Origin: Diadema setosum | Lineage: Eukaryota; Echinodermata; Echinoidea; Diadematoida; Diadematidae | Direction: 5' to 3' | DNA length: 64,000 nucleotides | Assembly (NCBI RefSeq): GCF_964275005.1 | Contig: NC_092693.1 | Span: 26,341,173-26,405,172, forward strand | Shown here: positions 10,433 through 21,410 of the stretch, in pieces | How positions within the stretch are numbered: the first letter of the stretch is position 1 | Layout of the letters: every line of letters starts with the position of its first letter | Notes under the pieces: generated by a model | Seen by the model: only the letters and a program-made list of their open reading frames with translations | Told to the model about the DNA's origin: nothing | The model's database searches: none | Program-made: the position numbers and the translations under genes

Positions 10433-10632
10433 GATCATAAGAATCAGGACTGATTCTATTATCTACGAGGTAAAAACCATCCGTCTGCTTTCCTAAACAA
10501 TATGCTATTCCCCTCGCGTCGCACGCGCGTGCCGAGCTATATACAACAGAAGACTTTAATGTCCCCACCTACCTCCCCCTGTGTGCGGGCCCCACCGGCG
10601 TCCAACCGTATGCCAGCCCGCTCTTCCTCTAA
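10433..10632. repeat. left inverted terminal repeat, DIRS 1
   Basis: Begins around ATAAGAATCAGGACTGATTC. The segment from about 10467 (CCATCCGTCTGCTTTCC) to 10632 is the inverse of about 16692-16855, sharing CAATATGCTATTCCCCTCGC and the TGTGCGGGCCCCACCGGCGT block. Confidence 0.85.
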
Positions 10633-10674
10633 ATACCGCAGAAAAGGACCCCTAACGTGGGGAGAGGGGAAGGA

Positions 10675-10795
10675 GGGTGGGAACGAAAGCGGACGGATGG
10701 TTTTTACCTCGTAGATAATAGAATCAGTCCTGATTCTTATGATCTACTTCAGTAAAAAAAAATCCGTCCGCTTTCCTAAACAATATGCTAGACCA
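10675..10795. repeat. internal complementary region, DIRS 1
   Basis: Just downstream of the recombinase gene. Its first half (10684-10745) is the reverse complement of the outermost left end, including ACCTCGTAGATAATAGAATC. Its second half (about 10748-10795) is complementary to the outermost right end (CAGTAAAAAAAAATCCGTCC). In the DIRS model this region joins the two ends and templates completion and circularisation of the cDNA. Confidence 0.8.
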
Positions 10796-10827
10796 TCACA
10801 CAAAAAGGGAGCGTTAAAACTCACCAA

Positions 10828-12018
10828 TTAGGAGGTAGGTCTAGATGTCCCGGATGCCGAAGCCAAGGCCGCACCAGAAAAGGCCGCTTTGGACGCCAGG
10901 ACGTCCCTCAGATAATAAGAGATGAATGAGTTGGCCGAGGACCAGTACGCTGCCTTCAGGATGTCCTCCTGACCAACACCAGCAAACAGAGCCCACGATG
11001 TGCTGATACTCCTTGTATCATTTGCGTGGGGTAGATTGGGTCCCGTAAGAGCTTCCGGGCCTGCCGCCTTGATAGCGTTAACTATCCATCTCGACACCGA
11101 ATCCCAAGAGGCTGGTGAGTGAGGTTCCTTGCAGATCAGAAAAAGCTGATCGTGCTTCCTGAAACTTTTTGTCCGGTCCAAGTACCACCATTTGAGGGAT
11201 CGCACAGGACACCACACCTTGTCCTCAGGAACAGACGAAAAAGCTGTCAACGGACTAATGAAAATCTCCACTGGCTTCGTGGAGCTCGTTTGGTTCTTGG
11301 CGATGAACGTGGGGCTCAGAATCAATCTCACACCATCGCGCTCCCAATGGATGTGCCCTGGCGCGGTGGACAACGCATGTAACGTGCTCAGCCTGTGACC
11401 AGAGGCCACCGCCAGTAAGAAAGCAGTCTTCCAAGTGAGCCTGGCAAGGGACGCCTTGGCCAACGGCTCAAAGGGAGGTCCCGCCAACGCTCTCATAACG
11501 CGAGGCAAACTCCACGATGGAAGCAAAGTCTTCGTGGGCGGCCTCTTTAGGAAGAATGCTTTAAACAATCTAGTCAGGGTAGGCGCATTGAAAACCATAC
11601 TGCCGTCCTCAAACCCACTGTGCACTACAGCTATTGCGGATCTGTAGGCCCTGATGGTCCATAAAGCCAAACCTTTACCAAACAGGTGTCGGAAGAAATC
11701 GGCCATCCTATGCAGAGGTGTGGTCCGGGGACTTAACGCCTGCTCCTCGCAGGAAAAATATGCCGTCAACCTAGAGTTGTAAGACTGTACCGTCGGGTCT
11801 CTATGACTGTGGGCAATGAACTCTGCCGCCCTATGGGAGAGCCCCGCCTGCCTACCCGCCTGCACGACAATGGCCACGCAGTTAGGTGTAATGCTGTCGG
11901 GTTGCTGTGCGTCGTCCCGGACAACGGTTGTCTGATCAGGTCTGGGCGACCCGGCAGGGCTTGGGGGTGACCCATCAGGAGGTTCATTAACGTCAGAAAC
12001 CAGGGCCTCCTGGGCCAC
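10828..12018 (-). CDS. DIRS-type tyrosine recombinase
   Basis: Intact 396-codon frame for a phage-integrase-type recombinase that would insert the circular cDNA. The N-terminal SAM-like core-binding region lies around residues 65-150 (RAYRSAIAVVHSGF at 123-136). In the catalytic domain, box 1 arginine lies in AVASGHRLSTLHAL (Arg209), the second box in HANDTRSISTSWA (Arg336), then AAYWSS (Trp359) and the nucleophile region FISYYLRDV (Tyr368/369). Where many relatives have His three residues before the box-2 Arg, this protein has Asn333, though His331 is close by. The start overlaps the end of the pol reading by about 250 bases, as is common in DIRS elements. Activity is uncertain. Confidence 0.85.
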   Translation of the reverse strand: MAQEALVSDVNEPPDGSPPSPAGSPRPDQTTVVRDDAQQPDSITPNCVAIVVQAGRQAGLSHRAAEFIAHSHRDPTVQSYNSRLTAYFSCEEQALSPRTTPLHRMADFFRHLFGKGLALWTIRAYRSAIAVVHSGFEDGSMVFNAPTLTRLFKAFFLKRPPTKTLLPSWSLPRVMRALAGPPFEPLAKASLARLTWKTAFLLAVASGHRLSTLHALSTAPGHIHWERDGVRLILSPTFIAKNQTSSTKPVEIFISPLTAFSSVPEDKVWCPVRSLKWWYLDRTKSFRKHDQLFLICKEPHSPASWDSVSRWIVNAIKAAGPEALTGPNLPHANDTRSISTSWALFAGVGQEDILKAAYWSSANSFISYYLRDVLASKAAFSGAALASASGTSRPTS

Positions 12019-13700
12019 TGAGGGGCTATCAGAACGGATGCCTCACCCTCCTGGATCTTCTCCAACACCCGGGGAATGAGGGCGATCGGGGGAAAGGCAT
12101 ACCCCCGAATCCCCCCCAGGGAAAGGAGAATGCGTCCACCATCCAAGCTTCCGGGTCCCGGGACCGGGTGCAATAGAGCCGGAGCTGGTGGTTCAGACTG
12201 GAGGCAAACAGATCGACCTGAAGGGGGCCAATGGTCGTCTGTAGCCATGCAAAGACCTCGGGGTGTAGCATCCACTCGGATGGTAATTCCCTGCCACTGG
12301 AAAGAAAGTCGGCAATCAGAAAGTCCTGCCTTGGCAGGTAAACTGCCACGGGGGAAATCACCTGTACCCTGCACCACCTCCAGAAGTGGGCCGCCAGGGC
12401 ATTGAGGGATATGGAGTGGGTACCTCCCTGTTTGTTGATGTAAGATGCCACTGTGACATTGTCGGTCTGAATCAAAACTGTCCTGCCGACAAGGGCTGCA
12501 TGGAAGTGTCTGCACACTAACATCACGGCCCGAAACTCGAGCTGGTTTATGTGCGGTAGACGTGGGAGGTGAGCCCAATTCCCCGAGACCACGTTCCCGG
12601 CGCACACCGCTCCCCATCCCAACAATGACGCATCCGTAGTTACTGTTAACGAGGGCAGGGGCGCTCTGAGGGGCTTGCCCTGGTTGAGGAATGGTCGGCT
12701 CATCCATTGGGCTAAGCAAGCCGGGATGTGATTGGAGACTAGGATCGACATAGAAAGCGGATCCGTGTTTGGTCTGTACGCCTGCAGGACGTGAATTTGC
12801 AACGGTCGCATGTGCAGGCGACAGTCGGCGAGCATGTCCACCAAGCTTGTGAGATACCCCCAAAACTGGAGCCTAGTCCTCACGGGGGCAGCCAGAATGT
12901 TCCGCATGGACATTGCGGTGGCTATAATCGTCCTGACCCGCTCCGGAGAAGGACGAGCCAGCTGGTTCGGCAAGTTGATCTCGGCCTCAGGAATGTAGGG
13001 AGCCGGGTCGATGTTAGCGCAGACTTTTCCCCGTTTATACGAAAGCCTAGGGATTGCGCTACCGAAAGAGTGAAGTCACGATGTGCCATCAGCAAATGAG
13101 GGCTGCTTGCAACTATCAACCAGTCATCGAGATAGCAGAATACCCATATCCCTCTTTGCCGTAGGAAGGCGGTGACCGCTGAAACCAGTCTTGTAAACAG
13201 ATGGAGGGTGGGCCTTAACCCAAAGGGGAGCGCCCTGAACTGATAGGCCCGTCCCGCGAGGTGAAGCCTAAAAGCCTCCGGGACGGGCGGGCGATCAGAA
13301 CATGATGGTAGGCATCAGCTAGATCGATGGACACTGCCCAATCATCGGGCCTTAACAAGGGTAGAATCGAGGCCAGAGTTTCCATGCGAAAGTGTACTGG
13401 CTGGATGAATTGATGTATGGCCTTGAGATTCAAAATCATACGAAACTTCCCCGAGCATTTGGACTACCACCTGTTCTATGGCCTGCTTTTCGAGGAGCCA
13501 TATTGGCCTTATTGAAACGGAAATGCTGTGTGCCTGGAGGGGAGAGGGCCCTGAGTGAGCCGCCCGGGAGCAGGTCGGATAGACCTATCATGAACCCGTT
13601 CTGGACGACGGATAGTACGAATTTGTCGTCCATAATGGCGGCCCAGGCCGGTAGGAACGCCTGCAGGCGGCAACCGACCGGGCCCGGAGGACCCAAAGCT
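11766..13700 (-). pseudogene. DIRS 1 reverse transcriptase / RNase H, frameshifted
   Basis: Pol reading in several frames. The stretch 13696-13436 has the pre-RT FLPAWAAIMDDKFVLSVV. The stretch 13439-13215 has ILNLKAIHQFIQPVHFRMET and WAVSIDLADAYHHVLIA (palm motif). The next frame has YQFRALPFGL and the catalytic box FCYLDDWLIV (YLDD encoded at 13123-13134). RNase H follows at 12973-12029 with TTDASLLGWGAV and IQTDNVTVASYINKQGG. The C-terminus shifts into the frame ending at 11766 (IRGYAFPPIALIPRVL). Apparent frameshifts lie near 13440-13500, 13280, 12990 and at the C-run 12111-12117, so the enzyme is dead despite an intact catalytic box. Confidence 0.85.
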
Positions 13701-16162
13701 CAGGACAAGGAGTCAAAGGCTCTGCCCATTTCTGGGGGCTCCGCGGTTGGACTTAAAAGCCCCCCAACGTTGACCCTGGAGGGCTTCGACCGCGCGTGCC
13801 CCCTGTTACCGGAGGGGAGCGGGGTCAGTCCGGGCACTGTGACTGTCACCTGCCGTCCCGCAGGTGGGCGGGCCCGGTCAGCCCTCCGCATGTTCCTCTG
13901 CCCACCTTTGCGGGGCTGTAGAAACCGGGCGGCCATTTCGTCGGCCCTCTTTCTGTAGGCACACTCGTCATCAAACACCTGGATGGCTTGGCCTGCAAAA
14001 AGTTAGGGCCCGTGGAAAGGGATGGAGGTCCCAATCTGGTTTGTATCCCGGGAAGGGAAACCCATGGCCTGTAGAGCCATGGCGCACCTCCTGCGGGAGG
14101 TATAAAGAGCAGCCCTGGATGCCTGAGACCACTGGGCCTCCGATATGGCCAGGAGGATGGACGTTAATTCCTGTTTATCCTCCAGGGAGACCTGGTATTG
14201 ATTGGCCTGGGAAAGGAGGTTAGCCACGGACCCTCCATAGGCCGCCAGGCGCATGGCCGAACGAGCCAGTTCGGCTATCCTGGCCCATTGTTTGTCCCTC
14301 TCTCTGTACTCCCGTCCCGGCAGGGGGTTTCCGCCGGGTTTCCGGTCAGCGACACGGAGAATCTCGGGGGAAAGGGATTCTGGGAATAGAAATTTCTGAA
14401 AATCCCCGTGGGGGAACCGAAAGTCCCTCCGCAAAGCTGCGGGGGAGCGGAGCTTTTGCTCCTGCGTGACCCGAGCATATTCAGCCTGGAAATCGGCTAT
14501 CAAGGGGATGCCACTACCCGGGTTGGGGCGCGATTTGAAGAGCAGAGAAGCCTGCGGCTCCGGCTGAGACCCATCACCCTGGTCGGCTGTGTAAAACTGC
14601 GGCATATATTTGCACAGCAGCGCCTGGGCTCTGTCCCCTACTAGCTGCCCCATGGAGACGGGCTCGGGGTCGTTGACTGTAAGGACTGACCCGGAGACCG
14701 ATGACTCACTATCAAACCCGGTATCTGGTGGGTGAGAGGGCGGTAGCAGGAAAGATTTCCCCCCGGCATAAGGAACACCGGCCCTAGGAAGCGGGGACTG
14801 GGGCTCAAGGCTACGCGAAGATCCAGGCCTAGGGCCCAGGGAAAACCCCGGGGCCTGGGAAGAGTCAGGCCTAGGGCCCGGGGAAAATCCCGGGGCCTGG
14901 GAAGAGCCAGGCCTAGGGTCCGGGGAAAACCCCAGGGCCTGGCCTAGCGCCCGGGGAAAACCCCAGGGCCTGGGAAGAGCCAGGTCTAGGGCCCGGGGAA
15001 GGGCCCGGGGAAAACCCCGGGGCCTGGGAAGAACCCTCCAGGGGAAAGGGATCTGAACCCGCGGGAGGGAAAGTTTCCTCCCGGGGGGAGCCCCGAGGGC
15101 CGCAAGAGCCTGGGAACGACATCCCTGGGCCGAGGCCAGGCCTGGTCCGAAGCCTAGGGTGCATCCCGGGGCTCGGAACGAATCCGCAGAAGGCTGCGGA
15201 CCAGGGGAAATCCCAGATCCCGGGACCTCGTTCCCCGCGTGCAGGGAAAAACCCATCATATGGGCCGCATGGCGGAGTAGGTCCACAGGGTTGCCGGCGT
15301 CCGGGGTGGCGGCGGGAACCTCAGGCGAGGCAGGAGCTTGCTTAGGGGGCGGAAAACCCGCGGCTGCATCCCCTCGGCGTTTACGGCTCAGGCTGGTCCC
15401 ACGGAATAAACCTGGAGCAGTCACCTGGAGCAGGGAGCAGGGAGCAGGGAGCCTAGCTGTAACGACTGTCTGGGGTTGAAGCTTTATCCCATGCACCTCC
15501 CCCTGATCCCGTTCCGGGGCAAAGCCAACCGGGTCCTGGGACTGGGGGATTTGCCCTAAATTTGAGTGGAATGGTAGCTGGCGCAAATTTGAATCCGAAC
15601 GCGGGGCAGAGCTGACTGGGTTACGGGATTCGGGCGCGTTACCATGCTCCAGTCCCAGCCGCGGGGCAGAGCCAACCGGGGCCTTGGAGGGAGCCTGGGC
15701 CTGAGGAACCGGAGTTAGCGGGGCCTGACGGCACACTCAGGTCTGGTTCCGGCCTACGGCAGTCGGAGACCGCTCTTCACTCGAATTACGGAGCCAGCCT
15801 CTATGGCCGGAGCTAGCATCATCGGAACTAGACTCATTAAAATCTAGCGGTTCCGATTCTAGATCTAAGATGTACTGAGAAGGACTGGGGCGCCGAGAGA
15901 TGGCCGAGTCGGACCCCGAGGCCTGGCCCCTTGACTTACCCGCTGCCGCTTTCGGAAGAGAGGGATGTTTTTCCAACCAAGCTGAAAACTTGGCCCACAG
16001 TGCATTGTCCCACAAGACACAAACATTGCAGGGGCTAGCCTTGCTGCAAGTCCTGTGACGAGCACACTTCCGATGAGTGTCCCACAGTGGCAGGAATTTA
16101 TGGCATTTGACACACTTGGGAGTCATCATAAACCTGTGAAAGAGAAAAATAAAGGTTAGCAC
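13700..16162 (-). pseudogene. DIRS 1 gag-like gene with two in-frame stops
   Basis: A single reading frame from the ATG at 16162 is interrupted by TGA at 15737-15739 and TAA at 14003-14005. The first part (142 codons) has a Cys/His cluster, CVKCHKFLPLW then DTHRKCARHRTC and CNVCVLW, a zinc-finger-like signature of DIRS gag proteins. The middle is Pro/Gly/Ser-rich with tandem GFSPGPRPGSSQA repeats (about 14830-15030 in DNA). The C-terminal part (SVANLLSQANQYQVSLEDKQ, then GQAIQVFDDECAYRKRADE after the second stop) resembles the conserved gag core. It would package element RNA. The two stops in one frame point to single base changes. Confidence 0.75.
14826..15035. repeat. GC-rich minisatellite within gag
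   Basis: Four to five tandem units of roughly 45-50 bp containing GGGCCTGGGAAGAGCCAGG and CTAGGGCCCGGGGAAAA. They encode the Pro/Gly-rich repeats of gag. The in-frame unit length keeps the reading frame open. Confidence 0.75.
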
Positions 16163-16691
16163 AAGGTAGAAATAATTCTAAAGTGCTACAAACAACAAAG
16201 GAGTCCCTAAAAGGACCCGTCCGGAAGGGAGTAGATCCGTGAAAGGTTACAGTCCCCACACATGGAAACGAGTGATGGAAAAGCACTGGGAAATTTTTGG
16301 CTAAAAGGACCCTAAAAATCACTCCGGGTGGAAGGGGGACTGAGCAAGCACTGAAATCAGGGTGCTCTGGTCGAGGAATGAAGCTATGTATACAACAAAC
16401 CAAGAACGAGACTACGAATACACAGCAACGATAGGTGGTAAGGCTCGTGTACAAAGTCTATGGGGCAAAATGGCGCCAACTAAGATAGGAGCGAGCCGTA
16501 AAAGATTCGTAAAATATCACTTCACAAAAGGATGCAAACGAATCAAAATCATAATCAAAATGATCTATAACTACTAAAACACAGAATAAAGGAAAGATCC
16601 AACCTGATCGCAGCTGGAAAAAGCCGATCACGAGGGATTTAAAGAGAGCAACTTCCAACACAAGCAGTGGCTATGTCGCTGCGAGCAAGAA
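16163..16691 (-). other. DIRS 1 leader region
   Basis: Between the right terminal repeat and the gag start, about 530 bases with no domain of note. It would hold the 5' untranslated leader of the element transcript. No promoter motif could be assigned with confidence. Confidence 0.5.
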
Positions 16692-16862
16692 GAGGAAGAG
16701 CGGGCTGGCGTATGGGTGGACGCCGGTGGGGCCCGCACACAGGGGGAGGTAGGTGGGGACATTAAAGTCTTCTGTTGCATATAGCTCGGCACGCGCGTGT
16801 GACGCGAGGGGAATAGCATATTGTTTAGGAAAGCGGACGGATGGTTTTTTACTGAAATAGAT
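16692..16862. repeat. right inverted terminal repeat, DIRS 1
   Basis: Inverse of the left terminal repeat, with GGAAAGCGGACGGATGG near the outer end and GAAGAGCGGGCTGGCGTATG at the inner end. The terminus is about TTACTGAAATAGATCA. Confidence 0.85.
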
Positions 16863-17924
16863 CACCTAATAACCTCATTGAGCTAACCCTAAAAAATAAC
16901 CCTTTTTGATATCTCTCTTTCATGCTAAGAGGAGTACATTGAAAAAAATAGCCAGCTACAAGGGCATTTGTTTAAAGCATACACGCAATCCAAAACATCC
17001 CTAACGGGCTTTTTGTTTTGTTTGTTTACTGGTTTGTTTTTTATTTATGTATGGGTGCAGGAAGACGCCAAGGCGCCCCCTATGATTTTGCTAAAAAAAA
17101 GAAAGAAAGAGAAAGAAAAAAAAAAACTAAAGAAACAAAAAGAAAAGGGAAAGGAGAAGAGAAAGAGCGAGGATTAAAAAAAAAAAGATTGCCCCCTGAT
17201 TATAAACCTATGTGTGGATCTAAAATTTACATTATTTCCTAGTGCAAAAAAGAATATGTGGATAATGGATTTGTTATTGGGTTTCTGGGGGGGGGGGGTG
17301 TTAAAACATGACCAGAAGAAATCTATACAATTTTATTTCGGTAGTTAATCATCATGATACCCCACTTATTACTTTGATAACACTATAATTGATTTAGCAA
17401 TGTTACAGTTCACTGAATTATGTTAATGGTAATGTTTCATCGATACATATTTTCTGATTTTGCTATTCATGTATTTGTTATTTTGTCAATTGTAAAAGTC
17501 ATATTAGTTTGTTATTTTGAAAATTGTGAAAGTCATATTATTTCGTTATTTCCTCAATTATGAAAGTCATATACTATTTGTCGAAAATTTATTGTAATCC
17601 TTTTTGTTTGGATCAGATCAATAAATTGAATTGAATTGAACACATGGGCGCCGGAGCGGGAGACAGAGTGGGCCCTTGCCCTCCCCCCCAGAATTTTTCT
17701 TCGGGGGGAACGAATGTGCCCCCGGAAGGTTAAGAAATAATTGATAAATCAGTCAATGAAAGACAAGATTAAACAATACGGCACATTTGTTGTCTAAAAC
17801 TTGTCAATAATATAACTGAAAACTGCAAAATTTTCGCCCCTGCTGGACGGGGCGCTTAAAATTAATGTATTTTAATTTTAATTTAATTTTTATTCCAATG
17901 CTGACGGTGTCGTGTTTGATGTTC
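16863..17924. other. low-complexity DNA, no gene; possible LINE 3' tail
   Basis: Contains an A/G-rich tract (17090-17190), a poly-G run at about 17287-17298, and an AATAAATTGAATTGAATTGAA string at about 17618-17638 preceded by a T-rich stretch. That string looks like the simple-repeat tail of a plus-strand LINE fragment, but no coding part was recognised. Confidence 0.4.
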
Positions 17925-18440
17925 TTAACTTTCATTTGTCGCTAAAGCAACTGTCGCTGGAGCATTTGTCTCCGGAGCAAATGTCGGAGGAGCAAATGTC
18001 GTACCTGTCTGTACCTTCAGACCTTATTTGCATCAAATATCCTTTGAGCAATTGTCATCGGAGCAAATGTCGCTGGAGAAAATTTCGTACCTGTGTGCAC
18101 CTTCAGACCTTTATATCATATGACGTCGGAGCAAATGTCGCCGGAGCAAACATCGCCAGAGCAAACGTCGCTGGAGCAAATGTCGCCGGAACATTTGTCG
18201 TAGGAGCAAACGTCGGAAGAGCAAAGGTCGTACCTGTATCTGCAGACCTTTGCATCATATGACGTCGGAGCAAATGTAGGAGCAATTGTCGCCGGAGGAA
18301 ATGTCGCTGGAGCAAATATCGCCGGAGCATTTGTCGCTGGAGCAAATGTCGCCGGAGCATTTGCCGGCGGAGCAAATTTCGGCAGAGCAATTGTCGCGGA
18401 GCATTTGTCGCATTTTTCGGAGCATTTGTCTTTGTCGCAA
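17925..18440 (-). repeat. 15-bp tandem array, uninterrupted copy
   Basis: The same 15-bp family as at 5971-8460 but inverted (units like GTCGCCGGAGCAAAT). In reverse complement it begins with the CTCCGAAAAATGCGACAAATG variant and ends with GGTCTGAAGGTAC...ACAGGTACGAC spacers and decayed units, the same order as the two halves at 6 and 8 kb. It therefore shows the pre-insertion state of that locus family. Confidence 0.8.
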
Positions 18441-20155
18441 CAAACGTAACTTCTGCCTATGAGTGCGTTTATCCTGCGTCACATTTCTATCTAAATATTT
18501 ACAGCTAAATGGTTCCCACATGTCTTAGATTTTGATTATGTATTGTATGTATCACGCACAAACACACTACACACACATGTATGCACTGCATGTAATCTAC
18601 TTCAACAGAAAACAAATACACACAAACCCCAGTATTTTCTTTTTTAATGTGTCTCATTTTAATCAGTGACAAAACTGAAATCGCCAAAATTGCTTTCTAT
18701 ATCTTCCTTAACAATCTCTGCAACATAAAAACCCTATGTGATGATTATTACAAAGTACATAATTGACAAAATCTAATAAAGCATGGTTTAATCATACAAG
18801 AAGAACTGCACAAACATATTTTATCATAGACTCGTAGGCACAGTGTGTTTCTTTTAACTATCAGCCATCTGTGTCTGATTTTGCCAGTTGCAGTTGTTGT
18901 GGTTTTCCAAGACGACATTAGCGGTGGGCCTGGTGGCCTCGTGCCACTAAAAGTCGATGTCGGGCCACCAAATTTCCTTCTAGGTAGCCTGATTGGGCGT
19001 CTAAAATTCAACAGGAATTTACATACTTCTTTTTATTTTCAGAGGATTATTTTTCTCTTTTGGGCTCAAATATTTCATAGTTGAGGATTTTACTGTCCTG
19101 AACAGGCAACCAGAGAAAAAAAAGTTAGTGTTGAACTCTGCTTTCTCACTTACTTTTTGACAAAATTTCATGGTTTAGAGAGGAGAGAATAACAATGACA
19201 TGGCAAAAATAATTGGTGAAGAAGTAGTACCGGTAATCATTCCCTTGAGGGTTGTTGAGCACAAAAGACTGATAATAACAGACATCTGATTTGAAGACTA
19301 CTTAACAATGTAAATATTCCTCGAGGAATGATAAACGCCAAATAAATTCAAATAACAACAACAAATGACATTTTCAGTGAAATTGTAGACAGCTGTGGAA
19401 AATGGATATTTGTGGTTTTAAATAGTGTGTGACCACACTGTGATAACATTGAAATTGGTGAAACTGCTTCCTAAAGAGTCATTCTAAACTAACAAATAAC
19501 AAAATGCAGGTGAACTCATAATCACTATATTTCATATCTGTATAAAATTAGTTGGATTTTACAATCTGACATGATGACTACCATGTAAACTAAATTGGCC
19601 AAACCACAATGTCACTGAAAGGCATGACTATCTTTAATGCCAGTGTTTGGGGCAACAGTCATCTGTGACATGAAAAGATACAATACAAAAAAGTCATGTG
19701 ACCTCACACCAGTACACACTACTTATATGACTGAACAGTAACATATTAAAAACAAAACAGAACAAAACATGTCATTTACAATCCAGCAGAGATAAAACGA
19801 TATATACGAACAGCATTAGTGGTAGATAGTATGACCAATTTTGCAGTCTACAGTCACATCCTCAACTGCAAATGACTACAAGAGATCATGTGTCGAACAG
19901 TTCAGAAGCATCAGAGGTATCACCACAGCACATACTGTTGATTGTTCATGTATTTACAACCCTTCAATTGTTTCGAATTTTAGACCTACCAAGTCTCACA
20001 CATCACCTTAAAATCTCATGTCAAGCTGCTTTCTGACATTGGTATTTCTGCAATTCATGCCACTGTTATGTTCTGCAAATAATTATAGAGTGTAAAACCA
20101 TATCTTTCTTCAAATAATCACTAGCTGGTGAAACAATGCATATAATTTCATGACA
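18441..20155. other. AT-rich DNA, no gene; possible hAT end fragment
   Basis: No supported gene. A segment at about 18915-18990 (GCGGTGGGCC...GATGTCGGGCCACCAAA) resembles the left end of the hAT-like element at 40937 and may be a solo fragment of that family. The rest is unremarkable. Confidence 0.4.
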
Positions 20156-20159
20156 ATAC

Positions 20160-21400
20160 TTAAATCTCTTTTCAAAAGATGGGGAAATTAACCTTTGACC
20201 GCATGGTCAAATCTTTCCCTACAGAATTGTTGTGCAGAAATGCATGTATAATACCTAATTTGATTAAGTTTATGTATTGAGTAATCTCTAAGGTATGAAG
20301 AAAAAGTGTAATTTAAGCATTAAATGATAGGATTTTAGCACTCTAACCTGACCTTTGATCATTGACTTTTGATCATTGCCAGGCAGTATCCCATGCATAT
20401 GCACAAAGTTTCATGAAGATACCTTAAGCCATTTTTAAATGGAGAAACATGAGACATTATAGCATTTTCACTAGACCTCTGACCTTTGACCCAATGGCCA
20501 ACTTTTTTCCTAGAGAATCTTTATCTGATAATACATGTATATGCTAAGTTTCAAGAAAAAAAACAAACCCTCAGGCATTGCATTGACATGGGGGAAATGG
20601 GGAAATAGTAAAATTTTAAGAATTTGACTCAGTGACCTTGACCTTGAGCATGTGCTCTCAAAAGTTGATACACACAATTTTGTCGACTCATACATAACTA
20701 AACAGGGTGGCCCAGAAAGAACGGAACACCTAACATCTTTAATTTCAGCAATATTGTTGCAAATATGTCATTGTTTTGCATACTATTCGAAAGGCCATTC
20801 CTTTTCCAATAGCATGACGCAAAGTTCTTTAATTTTGTTTAATGCGTTATTATTTTAAGACCATTTTTGTCAACCCTTGCAATTTTCAAAATGTGATAAT
20901 TTTGCACTCTCAGAGATAATGAAACCAGTGAGAATTTGGCTTGCCATAAAACCAGTAGCATTCACAATGTGTGGAATGTGGGGCGGAAGGTGTTATTGTC
21001 ATTGTCCGTTATCATTGTGAATAATGTGAATGTCATTGTGAATATCATTGTGAATGCTACTGGTTCTATGGCAAGTCAAATTCTCGCTGGTTATGGTATC
21101 TCTGAGAGTGCAAAATGATCATATTTTGAAAATTGCAAGGGTTGGCAAAAATGGTCCTAAAATCATAACACATTAACCAAAATTAAAGAACTTGGTGTCA
21201 TTCTATTGGAAAAAGAATGGTCTTTCCAACAGTGTTCAAAATAATGACATATTTGCAACAATATTGCTGGAATTAAAGATCTTAGGTGTTCCGTTCTTTT
21301 GGGGCCACCCTGTATCTATATCAAATTTCATTGGGATACCTCAAGCAGTTCTTCATTTACGTTCTCCACAAAATTGATTAAGGATAGAAGGAAGGCAAAT
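20160..21400 (+). mobile_element. family A fragment (TGACCTTTGACC-rich), split by a MITE
   Basis: Contains the family A phrases TGACCTTTGACC, TTTCATGAAGATACCTT and, after the nested element, TCCACAAAATTGATTA. Full copies of A lie at 31.8, 43.7 and 57.3 kb. Both terminal TATGCC...GGCATA ends are missing here. The sequence is interrupted at 20703-21312. Confidence 0.6.
20703..21312. mobile_element. 610-bp palindromic MITE (CAGGGTGGCC ends)
   Basis: The two halves are near-perfect inverse copies: CAGGGTGGCCCAGAAAGAAC at the left and GTTCTTTTGGGGCCACCCTG at the right, with matching inner blocks such as TTGCAACAATATTGCTG and ATTCACAATG about the centre near 21010. There is no transposase. CAGGGTGG ends with TA-type targets suggest a Tc1/mariner relative, but the left flank is AA rather than TA, so this is tentative. 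Confidence 0.75.
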
Positions 21401-21410
21401 GGACAATTTT

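Larger units (their letters stand above)
10433..16862 (-). mobile_element. DIRS-type retrotransposon 1 (tyrosine recombinase)
   Basis: A nearly full-length 6.4-kb element transcribed on the minus strand: leader and right terminal repeat (16862-16163), gag (16162-13700), RT/RNase H (13700-12029, with frameshifts), tyrosine recombinase (12018-10828), internal complementary region, left terminal repeat. Terminal repeats are inverted, which marks the DIRS group as opposed to the split direct repeats of Ngaro or PAT elements. DIRS elements integrate as circles by recombination without target duplication, and none is seen. The interior is GC-rich compared with its flanks. Gag and pol are broken while the recombinase frame is intact. 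Confidence 0.92.

Noticed and set aside
13392..15479. Long plus-strand frames opposite DIRS 1 gag and pol
   Set aside because: They are antisense shadows in GC-rich coding DNA; the minus strand holds the recognisable domains.
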